Positions 33,773 to 42,148 of a DNA stretch of 64,000 nt are shown here, one piece after another. The notes beneath the pieces are model-generated. The model had not been told where the DNA came from, searched no databases, and saw nothing but the letters and a program-made list of their open reading frames with translations. Position numbers and translations under genes: made by a program. The DNA is taken from the NCBI GenBank assembly GCA_036405135.1, contig DASWYF010000024.1:124001-188000 (forward strand), given 5' to 3'. How positions within the stretch are numbered: the stretch's first letter is position 1; every line of letters starts with the position of its first letter. The DNA is from Verrucomicrobiia bacterium (lineage in GTDB: Bacteria; Verrucomicrobiota; Verrucomicrobiia; Limisphaerales; JAEYXS01).

Positions 33773-36361
33773 TTAACGGCGACGGCGGTTGCCCCCACGA
33801 CTACCACCACTTCTCCCGAATGAGCTGCTGGAGCTGGGCAATGGAGCGCGGCTGCCTTGGGCGGACATGAACTGGCTGCTGCTGGAGGGCAGGGTGCGTT
33901 TGCTGCCGCCTCCGCCTTGACCGCTTGGGCGTTTGGAACGGGAAGAGTGATCTTGCGAACGTGAGGGTTTACCGTGTCCCGAAGGACGATCGGAGAATTT
34001 GCCACCACGATCCTGACGATCAGAAAACTTGCCGCTGCGTTCTGGGCGTTCAGAGAATTTACCCCGGCGTTCCGGTTTGCTGAAACGATCAGATTTGCCG
34101 AATTTACCGGGACGTTCCGGTTGCGATTGTTCGTAACCACGTTGAGACGGGCGCGAGCGTGCCGACTCTTGGGCAAACTTTCCTTTGGGCTTGGCGGCCT
34201 TGGCATCGGTGGCGAGCTTGAAGTCCACTTGCTTCTTGAAGCTGTCCACCTTGGCAATCTGCACTTCGACCTTGTCACCCAAGCGGATGACTTTGCGGAA
34301 GCGGCGTCCTACGAGATTATTGCGCTGGGAATCGAAGACATAGAAGTCGTCCTCAATGGAGGAAAGAGGCACGAGGCCGCTCATGGCAAGGCCGGTGACA
34401 TCCACGAAGAAACCGAAATTGCGAACGTCAGTGACCAGAGCGGGATAGCGCGGGGGCGTTTCCATCTCCAATTGCGCGCGGAGATAGGCGTACATCTTCA
34501 CGTCTTTGCTGTCGCGCTCGGCATCGGCGGAATTACGTTCTGTCTCGGAGATGTGTTCAGAGGTTTCCTTGAGCGAATGCTGCTTGCCATGACCGGTCTC
34601 GAACAAGGCGCGATGTACCACGAGATCCGCGTAACGACGAATGGGCGAGGTGAAGTGCGCGTATTTCTCCTTGGCCAATCCATAGTGACCGAGTGGCTCC
34701 ATGGCATAACGCGCGCGCATCAATGACTTCAAGAAGCCGATCTTCAAGGCAGGGCCGATGGGCAGGTCCTTGAGCTTGGCCATGAGCTTCTGGATCTCTT
34801 CCTTCTTGCCGAGGTTACCGCAGGGGATGTTCTGGCTCAGGACGTCTTCGCGGTATTCGGCGAGACGTTTCGGATCCGGCTCCTCATGCACGCGGTAGAT
34901 GGCGGGCGTGTTACGGCGCATCAATTCACCGGCAACGGCTTCATTCGCCAAGAGCATGTATTCCTCGATGAGTTGATGGGAGACGTCGTTCTCCATCTTC
35001 TCGAGACGAAGGACTTTGCCTTTTTCGTCGAGGCGGATCTTGGTTTCCGGGAAATCTAGTTCCAGCGAACCGTTGGCAAAGCGAAGGCGGCGGATCTTTT
35101 GCGCGAGCTGATGGGCGTGATGGAGCATGCGCTCGATATCGTCATCAGCCGGTTCACGTTGCAGGATGGCAAGGACCTCCTGATAGGTGAAGCGGCGGTG
35201 GGAGTGGATGACAGCGGGATAGAAACGGCTCTTCAACACGCGACCATCATCGGAGACGAGGAATTCGACGCATTTCGTGAGGCGATCTACGTGTGGCTTG
35301 AGCGAGCAAAGTTCATTGCTCAGAGCCTCGGGTAGCATGGGGATGACGCGGTCCACGAGGTAAGTGGAGTTGCCGCGCTTGCGTGCCTGATCATCAAGCT
35401 GCGTGCCGGGCTTCACGTAATGAGAGACATCGGCGATGTGGACCCAGAGCTTCCATTGGGTTTGGGAGACGCGCTGGAGGCAGATAGCGTCATCGAAGTC
35501 TTTGGCGTCATCAGGATCGATGGTGATGACGAGGTGTTCCCGGCAATCTTCGCGTCCGGCGATCTCTTCCGGCTTCACGGCGTTGCCGTAAGCACGGGCT
35601 TCAGCGAGGACTTCGTGCGGGAAGCTGAGGGGGAGGTTGTATTGGCGCAGGACGGAGAGCATGTCCACGCCTTCAGCATCGGGTGCGCCGAGGATTTCAA
35701 CGATTTCGCCTTCGGGATTCGTGTGGCGTGATTCCCATTCTTTCATCTCCACGACCACTTTATCGCCGATGTTCGCCGGGCGGCCGACATCACGCGGTTC
35801 GGGCACGTAGACGTCATGCGGGAAACGCGGATCATCCGGAATGACGTAGAGGAACGAACGACCACGTTGCAAGGTGCCGACGATGCGGAGGCGTTTGCGG
35901 TCAAGAATGCGGATGACTTTGCCGGTCGGTTGCTCGGTCGATTCGCGCAGACCTTTGGCCTTTACATTCAGGCGCACGAGCACGCGGTCGCCATTCATGG
36001 CGGTGCTGGTGTCGCTTTCACTGATTGAAATCTCGCCCAGGTTGTCATCGTCCGGGCGTAAGAAGCCTCTGCCGCTGCGATTGATGCTGATGCGGCCGGG
36101 GATGAGGTCGGCTTCCAGCGGTTTGATGTAGCGGTTGCCTTTGACGCGCGCGATCTGGCCGCTGTGCTCCAGTTGTTGCAAGGCTTGTTGCAATTCCTGC
36201 TGGCGCTTGGGCGGGAGGTGCAGGAAGCGCAATAACTCGGGCACATTGGCCGGGGTGTAATTCTTCTGGCCAAGCAACTGCAAGACACGCTGGTCCAGTG
36301 GTTCGTGGCGGGGAGACGCGGGCTTGCCCGAACGTTTAAGGGGGAGATTCTGATCGCTCAT
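33773..36361 (-). CDS. rnr: Ribonuclease R with long basic repeat tail
   Basis: 862 aa from the ATG at 36361 (the longer frame from TTG at 36400 is less likely). A winged-helix N domain is followed by two cold-shock OB folds, the RNB catalytic domain with ITIDPDDAKDFDDAICL near residue 280-290 (catalytic Asp residues) and a C-terminal S1 domain (RYPALVTDVRNFGFFVDVTG). The 3'-5' exonuclease degrades structured RNA. The last 143 residues, rich in Arg, Gly, Ser and Lys, include a GKFS-containing repeat of about 10 residues and end in a Ser/Gly-rich stretch, far longer than the usual short Lys-rich tail. It is the closing member of a convergent pair with the UDG gene. Confidence 0.95.
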   Translation of the reverse strand: MSDQNLPLKRSGKPASPRHEPLDQRVLQLLGQKNYTPANVPELLRFLHLPPKRQQELQQALQQLEHSGQIARVKGNRYIKPLEADLIPGRISINRSGRGFLRPDDDNLGEISISESDTSTAMNGDRVLVRLNVKAKGLRESTEQPTGKVIRILDRKRLRIVGTLQRGRSFLYVIPDDPRFPHDVYVPEPRDVGRPANIGDKVVVEMKEWESRHTNPEGEIVEILGAPDAEGVDMLSVLRQYNLPLSFPHEVLAEARAYGNAVKPEEIAGREDCREHLVITIDPDDAKDFDDAICLQRVSQTQWKLWVHIADVSHYVKPGTQLDDQARKRGNSTYLVDRVIPMLPEALSNELCSLKPHVDRLTKCVEFLVSDDGRVLKSRFYPAVIHSHRRFTYQEVLAILQREPADDDIERMLHHAHQLAQKIRRLRFANGSLELDFPETKIRLDEKGKVLRLEKMENDVSHQLIEEYMLLANEAVAGELMRRNTPAIYRVHEEPDPKRLAEYREDVLSQNIPCGNLGKKEEIQKLMAKLKDLPIGPALKIGFLKSLMRARYAMEPLGHYGLAKEKYAHFTSPIRRYADLVVHRALFETGHGKQHSLKETSEHISETERNSADAERDSKDVKMYAYLRAQLEMETPPRYPALVTDVRNFGFFVDVTGLAMSGLVPLSSIEDDFYVFDSQRNNLVGRRFRKVIRLGDKVEVQIAKVDSFKKQVDFKLATDAKAAKPKGKFAQESARSRPSQRGYEQSQPERPGKFGKSDRFSKPERRGKFSERPERSGKFSDRQDRGGKFSDRPSGHGKPSRSQDHSSRSKRPSGQGGGGSKRTLPSSSSQFMSAQGSRAPLPSSSSSFGRSGGSRGGNRRRR
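33776..34204 (-). repeat. Basic low-complexity tail repeats of RNase R
   Basis: Residues about 720-862. The unit R-x-G-K-F-S-[DE]-R-x-x recurs with a 10-residue period in three consecutive copies, preceded by two looser copies with GKF, then SRSQDHSSRSKRPSGQGGGG and a Ser-rich stretch. Positively charged tails of RNase R bind RNA or ribosomes in other bacteria. Confidence 0.8.
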
Positions 36362-36503
36362 TCTATGGTCTGTTCGCTCGTTCTTTGGCGTTTTGACCAA
36401 TGTGCGCCAAATCCGGCCGCACTGCCAGCACGGATTCGAGGCAGTGTTCCGGCGGTTCCCGGACTGGAGGCATTATTCGATTGAAAAGAGAAGGGGTGAA
36501 AGC

Positions 36504-38126
36504 ATGATTGGCGGCGTTTTGGATACTGCGATTGCCAGTGGAAAGTCCAGCGCGGCCGATCTTTCGGCGACCGCTTGTTGCAAATGGGCGTGGCTGGTGA
36601 TGGTGGCGTTCGGGGTGCTTATCCTTTGGTTCACTTTCAAGGACATCCAGGATCCGTTGCTGGACCGGCATTCACACCGGCAGACGTACACGCTCATTTC
36701 AGTCCATTTCATGTTAAGCGAAGGGGCGTGGTTTCCCCATATCACGCCGGTGCAGGGTCCTGAATGGGCAATCCCGATGGAGTTTCCTTTTTACCAATGG
36801 GCGGTGGCCGGGGTCGTTAATTTGACGGGGCTGTCACTGGAACTGGCGGGTCGGTTGGTGAGTCTTTTGTTTTGGTGGCTGGTGTTGTTTGAACTGTTCC
36901 GGGCACTGCGCCATTTTGTGCCTGGGCAGCTTCAGCGGACTGGTTTGGTGCTGATGGTGGCGGCCGCGCCGACATCGATTTACTGGTCCCGCAGTTGTCT
37001 GATCGAGGCGATGGCGCTCTATTTCTCAGTAGCATTCGGCGCACGTGTTTTGAGCGCCGTGACCTTGAACAGGGCTTCCGACTGGGGCTGGGCGATGCTG
37101 TTTGGCGGTCTGGCGGCTTTACAAAAGATCACCACTCTGTTCGTGATGGAAGTCGGGGTCGGGCTCGCACTGCTCTGGTGGTGTGGGCGGCGGTGGAAAA
37201 GCACTGACACGCGACCAATCGCAAAGAAATACCTGTGCTGTTTTCTTCTGCTCGGGGGGTGGACGCTGGCGGTGGGAGCGGGCTGGGCTTACTGGGCCGA
37301 CGGGGTCAAGGAGCGCAATGTGATGGCCCGGGAGATGACTACGCAGGCGGGCTTAAGGGCATGGAATTACGGAACTGTGGAGCAGCGGCTGGCGCCTGAC
37401 ACCTGGAAACATCTGGCGAGCAACATCACCTTGGGGTTGTCCGGCAGCACTCCGGGCATGGGCTACAAGCTGCCGCTGCTGCTGTGGGCGGTGAGCTTAG
37501 GACTGACACGCCGCCGGCTCGCCGAGCAAGGGCTGCTGGTGATGGCGTTCCTCTCGGGGCCGCTGGTGTTCCTGAATCTCTATTACGTCCATGAGTATTA
37601 CCTGATGGCCAACGGTTATCTGCTGTTGCTGGCGTTGGGAACAGCCGTCGTGGCACTCTGGGAAGATCCTCGCCGCCGGTTCAGGCAAGCGGGCTGGTGT
37701 TTAATGGTATTGTTGGTCGCAGGACAATTGCACGCGTATCCGCGGTATCGTTCGTTGCTCCTGGCGGAGGTTCCCCCGAGGCGGCAGTTCGAAGCGGAGT
37801 TCCGAGCGCTGCTGGACGGACGGCTGCCACCTCAGGAAACTTTGCTGGTGTATGGACATGCGGCGGATTCCGCCGTTGCGTTCTATGCGCGTCGCAAAGC
37901 AATCATCGATGAACCCAACTGGCCGCCCGAAGATGTACGCATGCAGAAAATGCTGGGCAAACTGGCGCCTGATGAACGCATCGGGGCGATGATAGTGGCG
38001 GGTGAGCGACGGACGAACAAGATGTTTCTGCGGGAGCGGATAGAGGCGTTTGAGCTGGAAGAGACACCGAAGGGCAGTTTCTGGGGGGATGTGTATTTCA
38101 GGAAGCAGCCATCATCCTTGAAATGA
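36504..38126 (+). CDS. Polytopic membrane glycosyltransferase, GT39/ArnT-like
   Basis: About 540 aa. The longest frame starts at 36393, but ATG at 36504 follows the Shine-Dalgarno-like AAGGGGTGAA and gives a natural N terminus MIGGVLD. Multiple TM helices (about 10-12). The first extracytoplasmic loop reads DPLLDRHSHRQTYTLISV, which fits the D-R-H-x-x-R-Q-x-x-T motif of undecaprenyl-phosphate-sugar-dependent transferases of the GT39/PMT/ArnT group. The role is transfer of a sugar to an envelope lipid or protein on the periplasmic side; substrate unknown. It ends one base before a strong terminator. Confidence 0.85.
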   Translation: MIGGVLDTAIASGKSSAADLSATACCKWAWLVMVAFGVLILWFTFKDIQDPLLDRHSHRQTYTLISVHFMLSEGAWFPHITPVQGPEWAIPMEFPFYQWAVAGVVNLTGLSLELAGRLVSLLFWWLVLFELFRALRHFVPGQLQRTGLVLMVAAAPTSIYWSRSCLIEAMALYFSVAFGARVLSAVTLNRASDWGWAMLFGGLAALQKITTLFVMEVGVGLALLWWCGRRWKSTDTRPIAKKYLCCFLLLGGWTLAVGAGWAYWADGVKERNVMAREMTTQAGLRAWNYGTVEQRLAPDTWKHLASNITLGLSGSTPGMGYKLPLLLWAVSLGLTRRRLAEQGLLVMAFLSGPLVFLNLYYVHEYYLMANGYLLLLALGTAVVALWEDPRRRFRQAGWCLMVLLVAGQLHAYPRYRSLLLAEVPPRRQFEAEFRALLDGRLPPQETLLVYGHAADSAVAFYARRKAIIDEPNWPPEDVRMQKMLGKLAPDERIGAMIVAGERRTNKMFLRERIEAFELEETPKGSFWGDVYFRKQPSSLK

Positions 38127-38156
38127 AAAAGGCCCGCCTATGTGGGCTGGCCTTTT
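38127..38156. terminator. Bidirectional intrinsic terminator
   Basis: AAAAGGCC at 38127-38134 pairs with GGCCTTTT at 38149-38156, giving an 8-bp stem with an A-run on one side and a T-run on the other. It sits between the convergent glycosyltransferase and peroxiredoxin genes (47-base gap) and should stop both transcripts. Confidence 0.85.
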
Positions 38157-38174
38157 GCAAGGGAGCAGGTGTGT

Positions 38175-38696
38175 TCACTTCTTCAGCTTGGCGACGGCGT
38201 CTTTCATCTCGGCGAGATGTACATCGGCCTTGGGCACGTCGGTGACGTGGACGATCTTGCCGTCTTTATCAATAAGGAAAGATGCGCGGCGGGCGATATT
38301 CTTGCCCGCTTCCCGGCGGACGCCATAGGCATCGGCGATCTTGCCATCCGTATCGGCGAGCAGAGGGAAGTTCAGGTTATGTTTAGCGATGAAAGCCTTG
38401 TGGCTCTCGGCGGAATCGAAGCTGACGCCGATGACCTCGACACCATCTTTCTTCAGATCACCCATGCGATCGCGCAGGCCACAAGCCTGGGTGGTGCAAC
38501 CCGGGGTGTCATCCTTCGGGTAGAAGTAGAGGAGGATGGCTTTTTTGCCGGTTTGGTCGGCGAGCTTCCAGGGCTTGCCGTCCTGGTCTTTGCCTTCCAC
38601 GGCGGGGGCCTTATCGCCGACCTTGGGCGTGGCTGCCTGGGCGTTGAGGGCCAGCACCGCCGCAGCGGCGCAGGCGAGGAGAGTTCGTAACTTCAT
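38175..38696 (-). CDS. Periplasmic peroxiredoxin, Bcp type
   Basis: 173 aa. A signal peptide (LLACAAAAVLALNAQAA) is followed by an AhpC/TSA-fold peroxiredoxin. The active site PKDDTPGCTTQAC has the peroxidatic Cys67 and a second Cys72 five residues on, the spacing of the atypical two-Cys Bcp/PrxQ class. It reduces peroxides with thioredoxin-like donors, here in the periplasm because of the signal. Bcp proteins are usually cytoplasmic; this targeting is less common. The ATG at 38696 follows a spacer with a dispersed repeat. Confidence 0.93.
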   Translation of the reverse strand: MKLRTLLACAAAAVLALNAQAATPKVGDKAPAVEGKDQDGKPWKLADQTGKKAILLYFYPKDDTPGCTTQACGLRDRMGDLKKDGVEVIGVSFDSAESHKAFIAKHNLNFPLLADTDGKIADAYGVRREAGKNIARRASFLIDKDGKIVHVTDVPKADVHLAEMKDAVAKLKK

Positions 38697-38815
38697 ATAG
38701 CGAGAGTGGTTATATGTATGTGTGCTTGGGAACGGCGGCAGGCTAGCCGAACGGTTCCCGGTGTCAAATGTCCCTCATTGGACGATGGGGAGGGTGATTT
38801 GGTTCAAAGGGAAAG

Positions 38816-38846
38816 AGTTTCAAGTTTTCAGTGTTCAGTTTTCAGC
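38816..38846. repeat. Dispersed repeat, TTTTCAG/TTCAAG type (copy)
   Basis: Three TTCAG/TTCAAG units in a row (AGTTTCAAGTTTTCAGTGTT and CAGTTTTCAGC) in the spacer before the end of the oxidoreductase gene on the opposite strand. Related to 45545-45580. Confidence 0.65.
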
Positions 38847-38863
38847 GGGAAAAAGCCATCGGC

Positions 38864-39907
38864 CTAATCTTGGCTGGAGGGAAATGTGAACTCAACTATA
38901 GCACCCGTACGGATGGATTGTTCCTCCGCTTCACAGAGCAGGAGATCATTCAAGGCATCCATGCCCGTGACGACGGTGGGCTGGGTGCCAGTGCGGATGC
39001 AATCGCGGAAGTGGGTGAGCTCGCCGATGTAGCCATCGGGGCCATCGCAGGAGATGATCTCAGGCGGCTGACCTTTGACGAAGAGTTTGAGGGCCTCCTT
39101 GCCACGGGCGAGGTCGAAGTCGGCGGTGGCGCGCTCGAAGTTCACGGTGTAGGCCTTGTTGAAGCCGAAGCCGTCGGCAAAAGCCCAAGAGCCTTCTGCA
39201 TGGACCATCACGCCGCTATCGTAAGTGTATTGGGCGAGGACGTGATCGACGGCTCCGCTGAGGCTGGAATAGCCGGTGGCGTAAACACTCTTCGGTGCGC
39301 CGAAGCACCATTGCACGAAATCGACATCGTGGATGTGGAGATCAAGCAGGGCACCGCCGGATTTCTCGCCTTCGAGGAAATTGTGCTGCCCCCAGCCGGG
39401 AGGTTGGGCCACGCGGCGGAAGCGCGCGCCGAGGACTTTGCCGTAGATGCCACTATCAATGGTCTGCTTGAGCCACCACCAGCCGGGCCACCAACGGGCG
39501 CACATTGCGGGGAGAAAAACGCGATCGGTCACGCTGGCGACGGCGAGGATCTCGCGGGCTTGCGCGGAGGTGCGGGCGAGGGGTTTCTCACAGATCACAT
39601 GCTTGCCCGCTTTCAGCGCGGCGATGGCTTGGTCTTTGTGCGCCAGCGTAGGTGTGCAGATGTCGATGGCGTGGATGTCGGGATTCGTGAGCATTTCGGC
39701 GAAGTCGCGATAGCCACGCACCTGGGTCATGTCGAGCTTGAGCGGTTCTTGCGTGCCGATGTTCCCGGCGACATCGGAGAAGTCACCGTCGAGGCGGCGT
39801 CCGCTGGGACTGCAAAGGGCCGCGACGCGAATGCCTTCCACCTGGCGGTACGCCTTGATGTGTGTGGCCGCCATGAAACCTAGACCGACAATGCCGACGT
39901 TGATCAT
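38864..39907 (-). CDS. Gfo/Idh/MocA family oxidoreductase
   Basis: About 347 aa. N-terminal Rossmann fold with INVGIVGLGFMAATHIKAYR (nucleotide-binding GxGxxA-like loop) and HAIDICTPTLAHKDQAIAAL, then GKHVICEKPLARTSAQAREI, the EKP motif of the family. The C-terminal part is a Gfo/Idh alpha/beta sheet domain (GGALLDLHIHDVDFVQWC holds the catalytic His). Catalyses NAD(P)-dependent oxidation or reduction of a sugar or inositol-type substrate. Start at ATG 39907, since the longer frame adds only six residues before it. It lies downstream of TerC on the same strand. Confidence 0.93.
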   Translation of the reverse strand: MINVGIVGLGFMAATHIKAYRQVEGIRVAALCSPSGRRLDGDFSDVAGNIGTQEPLKLDMTQVRGYRDFAEMLTNPDIHAIDICTPTLAHKDQAIAALKAGKHVICEKPLARTSAQAREILAVASVTDRVFLPAMCARWWPGWWWLKQTIDSGIYGKVLGARFRRVAQPPGWGQHNFLEGEKSGGALLDLHIHDVDFVQWCFGAPKSVYATGYSSLSGAVDHVLAQYTYDSGVMVHAEGSWAFADGFGFNKAYTVNFERATADFDLARGKEALKLFVKGQPPEIISCDGPDGYIGELTHFRDCIRTGTQPTVVTGMDALNDLLLCEAEEQSIRTGAIVEFTFPSSQD

Positions 39908-39917
39908 GGGGAAATCT

Positions 39918-39951
39918 TTAACCACAGATGATCACAGATGCACACAGATTT
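39918..39951. repeat. Short CACAGATG tandem repeat in spacer
   Basis: Three adjacent units ACCACAGATG, ATCACAGATG and CACACAGATT (period 10) lie just upstream of the oxidoreductase gene. Short tandem CACAGAT strings of this type are common in spacers of PVC genomes; the function is unknown. Confidence 0.75.
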
Positions 39952-40089
39952 GTTTTGCAGTCAGGTTCTGCATCATATAGCCGCAGAAATGCTCACGGCG
40001 GTCCTTCATCCGCGTTCTGTGGATTATCTGAGCAGTTCTTTTGACGCTCCCGCCGCCCCTTCATTTAATCCGTCTGTGAAGTATTCAGG

Positions 40090-41013
40090 CTAGGGCTTGT
40101 TGGGTTTGTGAATCAGAGAAGCGACCACTGAGGCGATGAGAATTCCGGCGACGACGGCGAGTGAGAGCAGCGTGTCCAGCTTGTAGGGGGTATGGACGAG
40201 CAGCATCTTGATGCCGACGAATATCAAGATGATGCCCAAGCCGAGCTTGAGGTAGTGGAATTTGTGGATCATGCCTTCCAAGGCGAAATAAAGGGAGCGC
40301 AGACCGAGGATGGCGAACACGTTCGAGGTGTAAACGATGAAGGGGTCTTGCGTGACGGCAAAGATGGCAGGGATGGAATCGACAGCGAAGATGAGGTCGG
40401 TGACTTCCACGCAGATCAAGACGACGAACAGGGGTGTGGCCATGCGGATGCCATTTTCTTGAACGAAGAAGCGGTCGCCCTGGAAACTTTTAGTGACGGG
40501 GTAAACGCGTTTGAACCAGCGGACGACAGGATTTGCTTCTGGATGAATCTCTTCGTCATTCTTAAAGATCATCTTCAAACCGGTGAGGATGAGGAAGCCG
40601 CCGAAGACGTAGATGATCCAGCCAAATTTGGTGATGAGCACCGCGCCCAGTCCGATCATGGTGGCGCGCATGACGAGCGCGCCGATAATGCCCCAGAACA
40701 ATACTTTGTGCTGATACTCCCGGGGGACGGCGAAGTAGGTGAACAGCAGGGCGATGACAAAGACGTTGTCCACGCTCAAGGATTTCTCGATGACGTAGCC
40801 GGTGAAGAATTCGAGCGCCTTCTCGGAGCCGGAAAAATGCCAGATGCCGGCATTGAAAACCATGGCCAGCGTGATCCAGACAGCGGTCCAGGTCAGCGAT
40901 TCCTTGAGGCTGACGATGTGGGATTTGCGGTGAAAGACACCCAGATCGAGCGCGAGCATGCACAGCACGAAGGCGTTGAACCCCACCCATAGCCAGACAT
41001 TGTCAGTATTCAT
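40090..41013 (-). CDS. TerC family membrane protein (Alx type)
   Basis: 307 aa, about nine TM helices. Characteristic acidic membrane motifs are present: ALDLGVFHRKSH near the start, KSLSVDNVFVIALLF, VEVTDLIFAVDSIPAIFA and TSNVFAILGLRSLYF. The family is linked to tellurite resistance and to manganese or calcium export, with the Asp residues in TM segments as likely metal sites. Divergent from a NhaR-like LysR regulator with 109 bases between, which suggests regulation by that protein. No riboswitch-like structure was recognised upstream. Confidence 0.95.
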   Translation of the reverse strand: MNTDNVWLWVGFNAFVLCMLALDLGVFHRKSHIVSLKESLTWTAVWITLAMVFNAGIWHFSGSEKALEFFTGYVIEKSLSVDNVFVIALLFTYFAVPREYQHKVLFWGIIGALVMRATMIGLGAVLITKFGWIIYVFGGFLILTGLKMIFKNDEEIHPEANPVVRWFKRVYPVTKSFQGDRFFVQENGIRMATPLFVVLICVEVTDLIFAVDSIPAIFAVTQDPFIVYTSNVFAILGLRSLYFALEGMIHKFHYLKLGLGIILIFVGIKMLLVHTPYKLDTLLSLAVVAGILIASVVASLIHKPNKP

Positions 41014-41122
41014 GATTCAGTGATTCCATTTCAGACAAACACCCAGTATGGGGGTAAAACATGATTCCACTAATACGAAGTTTTTAATTCAATATTCCAA
41101 ATAAACTAACTATAGGTCTTCC

Positions 41123-42022
41123 ATGGACTGGTTGAACTATCATCATTTGCGGTACTTTTGGACGGTGGCGAAGGAAGGGAGCTTACGCATGGCAGCGGAG
41201 AAACTGCATGTCTCGCAACCCTCCATCTGCGCGCAGGTAAAGGCGCTGGAGCAGTCGGTGGGAGAAGATCTTTTCAGGCGGGAGGGGCGGAGCCTCGTGC
41301 TGACGGAGACGGGGCACATGGTGTTCGGTTATGCGGAGGAGATATTTTCACTGGGGCAGGAGCTGGCCAGTGCGGTGAAGCAATCACCGACCTTGCGCAG
41401 GCAGAGGTTGAATGTGGGGATCGCGGATTCATTTCCCAAGTTGTTGAGCTATGAGGTGCTGAAGCCTTTGCTGGAAAGCACACCGGCGGTGTTCCTGAAT
41501 TGTCGTGAGGGCAAGAGCGAGGAGTTGCTTGGGCATCTGGCGACGCATCGGTTGGACATTGTATTGATGGATGAACCGGCGCCGACGACGCTGAAGTTCA
41601 AGGCGTTCAACCATGCGTTGGGGAGTTGCGGGCTTTCCTTCTGTGCGCAGAAGCATTTGGCGAGAAAATTGAAAGGGGCGTTTCCGAGGTGTCTGGATCA
41701 GGCACCAGCACTGCTTCCAGCGCAGTCGTCCAGCATCCGGCGGTCGTTGGACAAGTGGTTTCAATCGGTGCGGGTGCAGCCAGCGGTCATCGCGGAATTT
41801 GATGACGCGGCGCTGACGAAGGTGATGGCCACGGGCGGTGCGGGTTTCATTGTGGTGCCGACGGTGGTGGAGAAGGAGGCGGTGGAGCGTTACAAGTTTC
41901 AGGTGCTGGGCCGGACGAAGGAGTGCCGGGAGCAGTTCTTTGCGGTCACGGCAGAGCGGAGGATGAATCACCCGGCGGTGGTGAAGCTGACGGAGCAGGC
42001 GAAGAAGGGGTTGTTTGAGTGA
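41123..42022 (+). CDS. LysR-family regulator, NhaR-like
   Basis: 299 aa. N-terminal winged HTH (YHHLRYFWTVAKEGSLRMAA, LHVSQPSICAQVKALEQSVG) opening with MDWLNYHHLRYFW, the hallmark of NhaR, followed by a periplasmic-binding-protein-like effector domain (SFPKLLSYEVLKPLLESTPA, IVLMDEPAPT). NhaR activates the sodium/proton antiporter gene nhaA in response to Na+; no antiporter is next to it here. It is divergent from terC, so control of terC is a reasonable guess. Confidence 0.92.
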   Translation: MDWLNYHHLRYFWTVAKEGSLRMAAEKLHVSQPSICAQVKALEQSVGEDLFRREGRSLVLTETGHMVFGYAEEIFSLGQELASAVKQSPTLRRQRLNVGIADSFPKLLSYEVLKPLLESTPAVFLNCREGKSEELLGHLATHRLDIVLMDEPAPTTLKFKAFNHALGSCGLSFCAQKHLARKLKGAFPRCLDQAPALLPAQSSSIRRSLDKWFQSVRVQPAVIAEFDDAALTKVMATGGAGFIVVPTVVEKEAVERYKFQVLGRTKECREQFFAVTAERRMNHPAVVKLTEQAKKGLFE

Positions 42023-42034
42023 GGCGAGAGCCTC
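42021..42034 (+). terminator. Weak hairpin after the NhaR-like gene
   Basis: GAGGC at 42021-42025 and GCCTC at 42030-42034 with a GAGA loop immediately after (and overlapping) the stop codon. No T-run follows, so termination by it alone is doubtful; it may be part of a dispersed repeat that continues with GGTGCTACGGC at 42046-42056. Confidence 0.3.
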
Positions 42035-42070
42035 CTGGCGCCGGGTGCTACGGCTTAATGGGGAAGGTTT

Positions 42071-42132
42071 TCAACCGAATGGGGTCAAGCGAATGAGGGG
42101 AAAACATCGAGCATTGAGAAGAGGGAGGTTAG
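42071..42132. repeat. Dispersed spacer repeat, families A and B
   Basis: Contains TCAACCGAATGGGGTCAA, seen again as TCAACCG-ATGGGGTCAA at 48179-48195, and continues with AGGGGAAAACATCGA, seen again at 52441-52455. Two of the repeat types of this region are joined here. The spacer lies between the NhaR-like and lactonase genes. Confidence 0.7.
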
Positions 42133-42148
42133 CGCCGTCTGACGATGG

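Noticed and set aside
38831..39883. Plus-strand open frame of 350 codons antisense to the Gfo/Idh/MocA gene
   Set aside because: Coding evidence (EKP motif, Rossmann loop) is on the minus strand; the antisense frame has an unnatural Gly/Glu/Ala/Asp composition.
40192..40992. Plus-strand frame of 266 codons antisense to terC
   Set aside because: Very acidic Asp/Glu/Val-rich reading produced by the hydrophobic codons of the real membrane protein.
41014..41122. Manganese (yybP-ykoY) riboswitch ahead of terC
   Set aside because: TerC/Alx genes are sometimes controlled by this riboswitch, but the 109-base spacer lacks the paired helices and conserved loops that I would expect.
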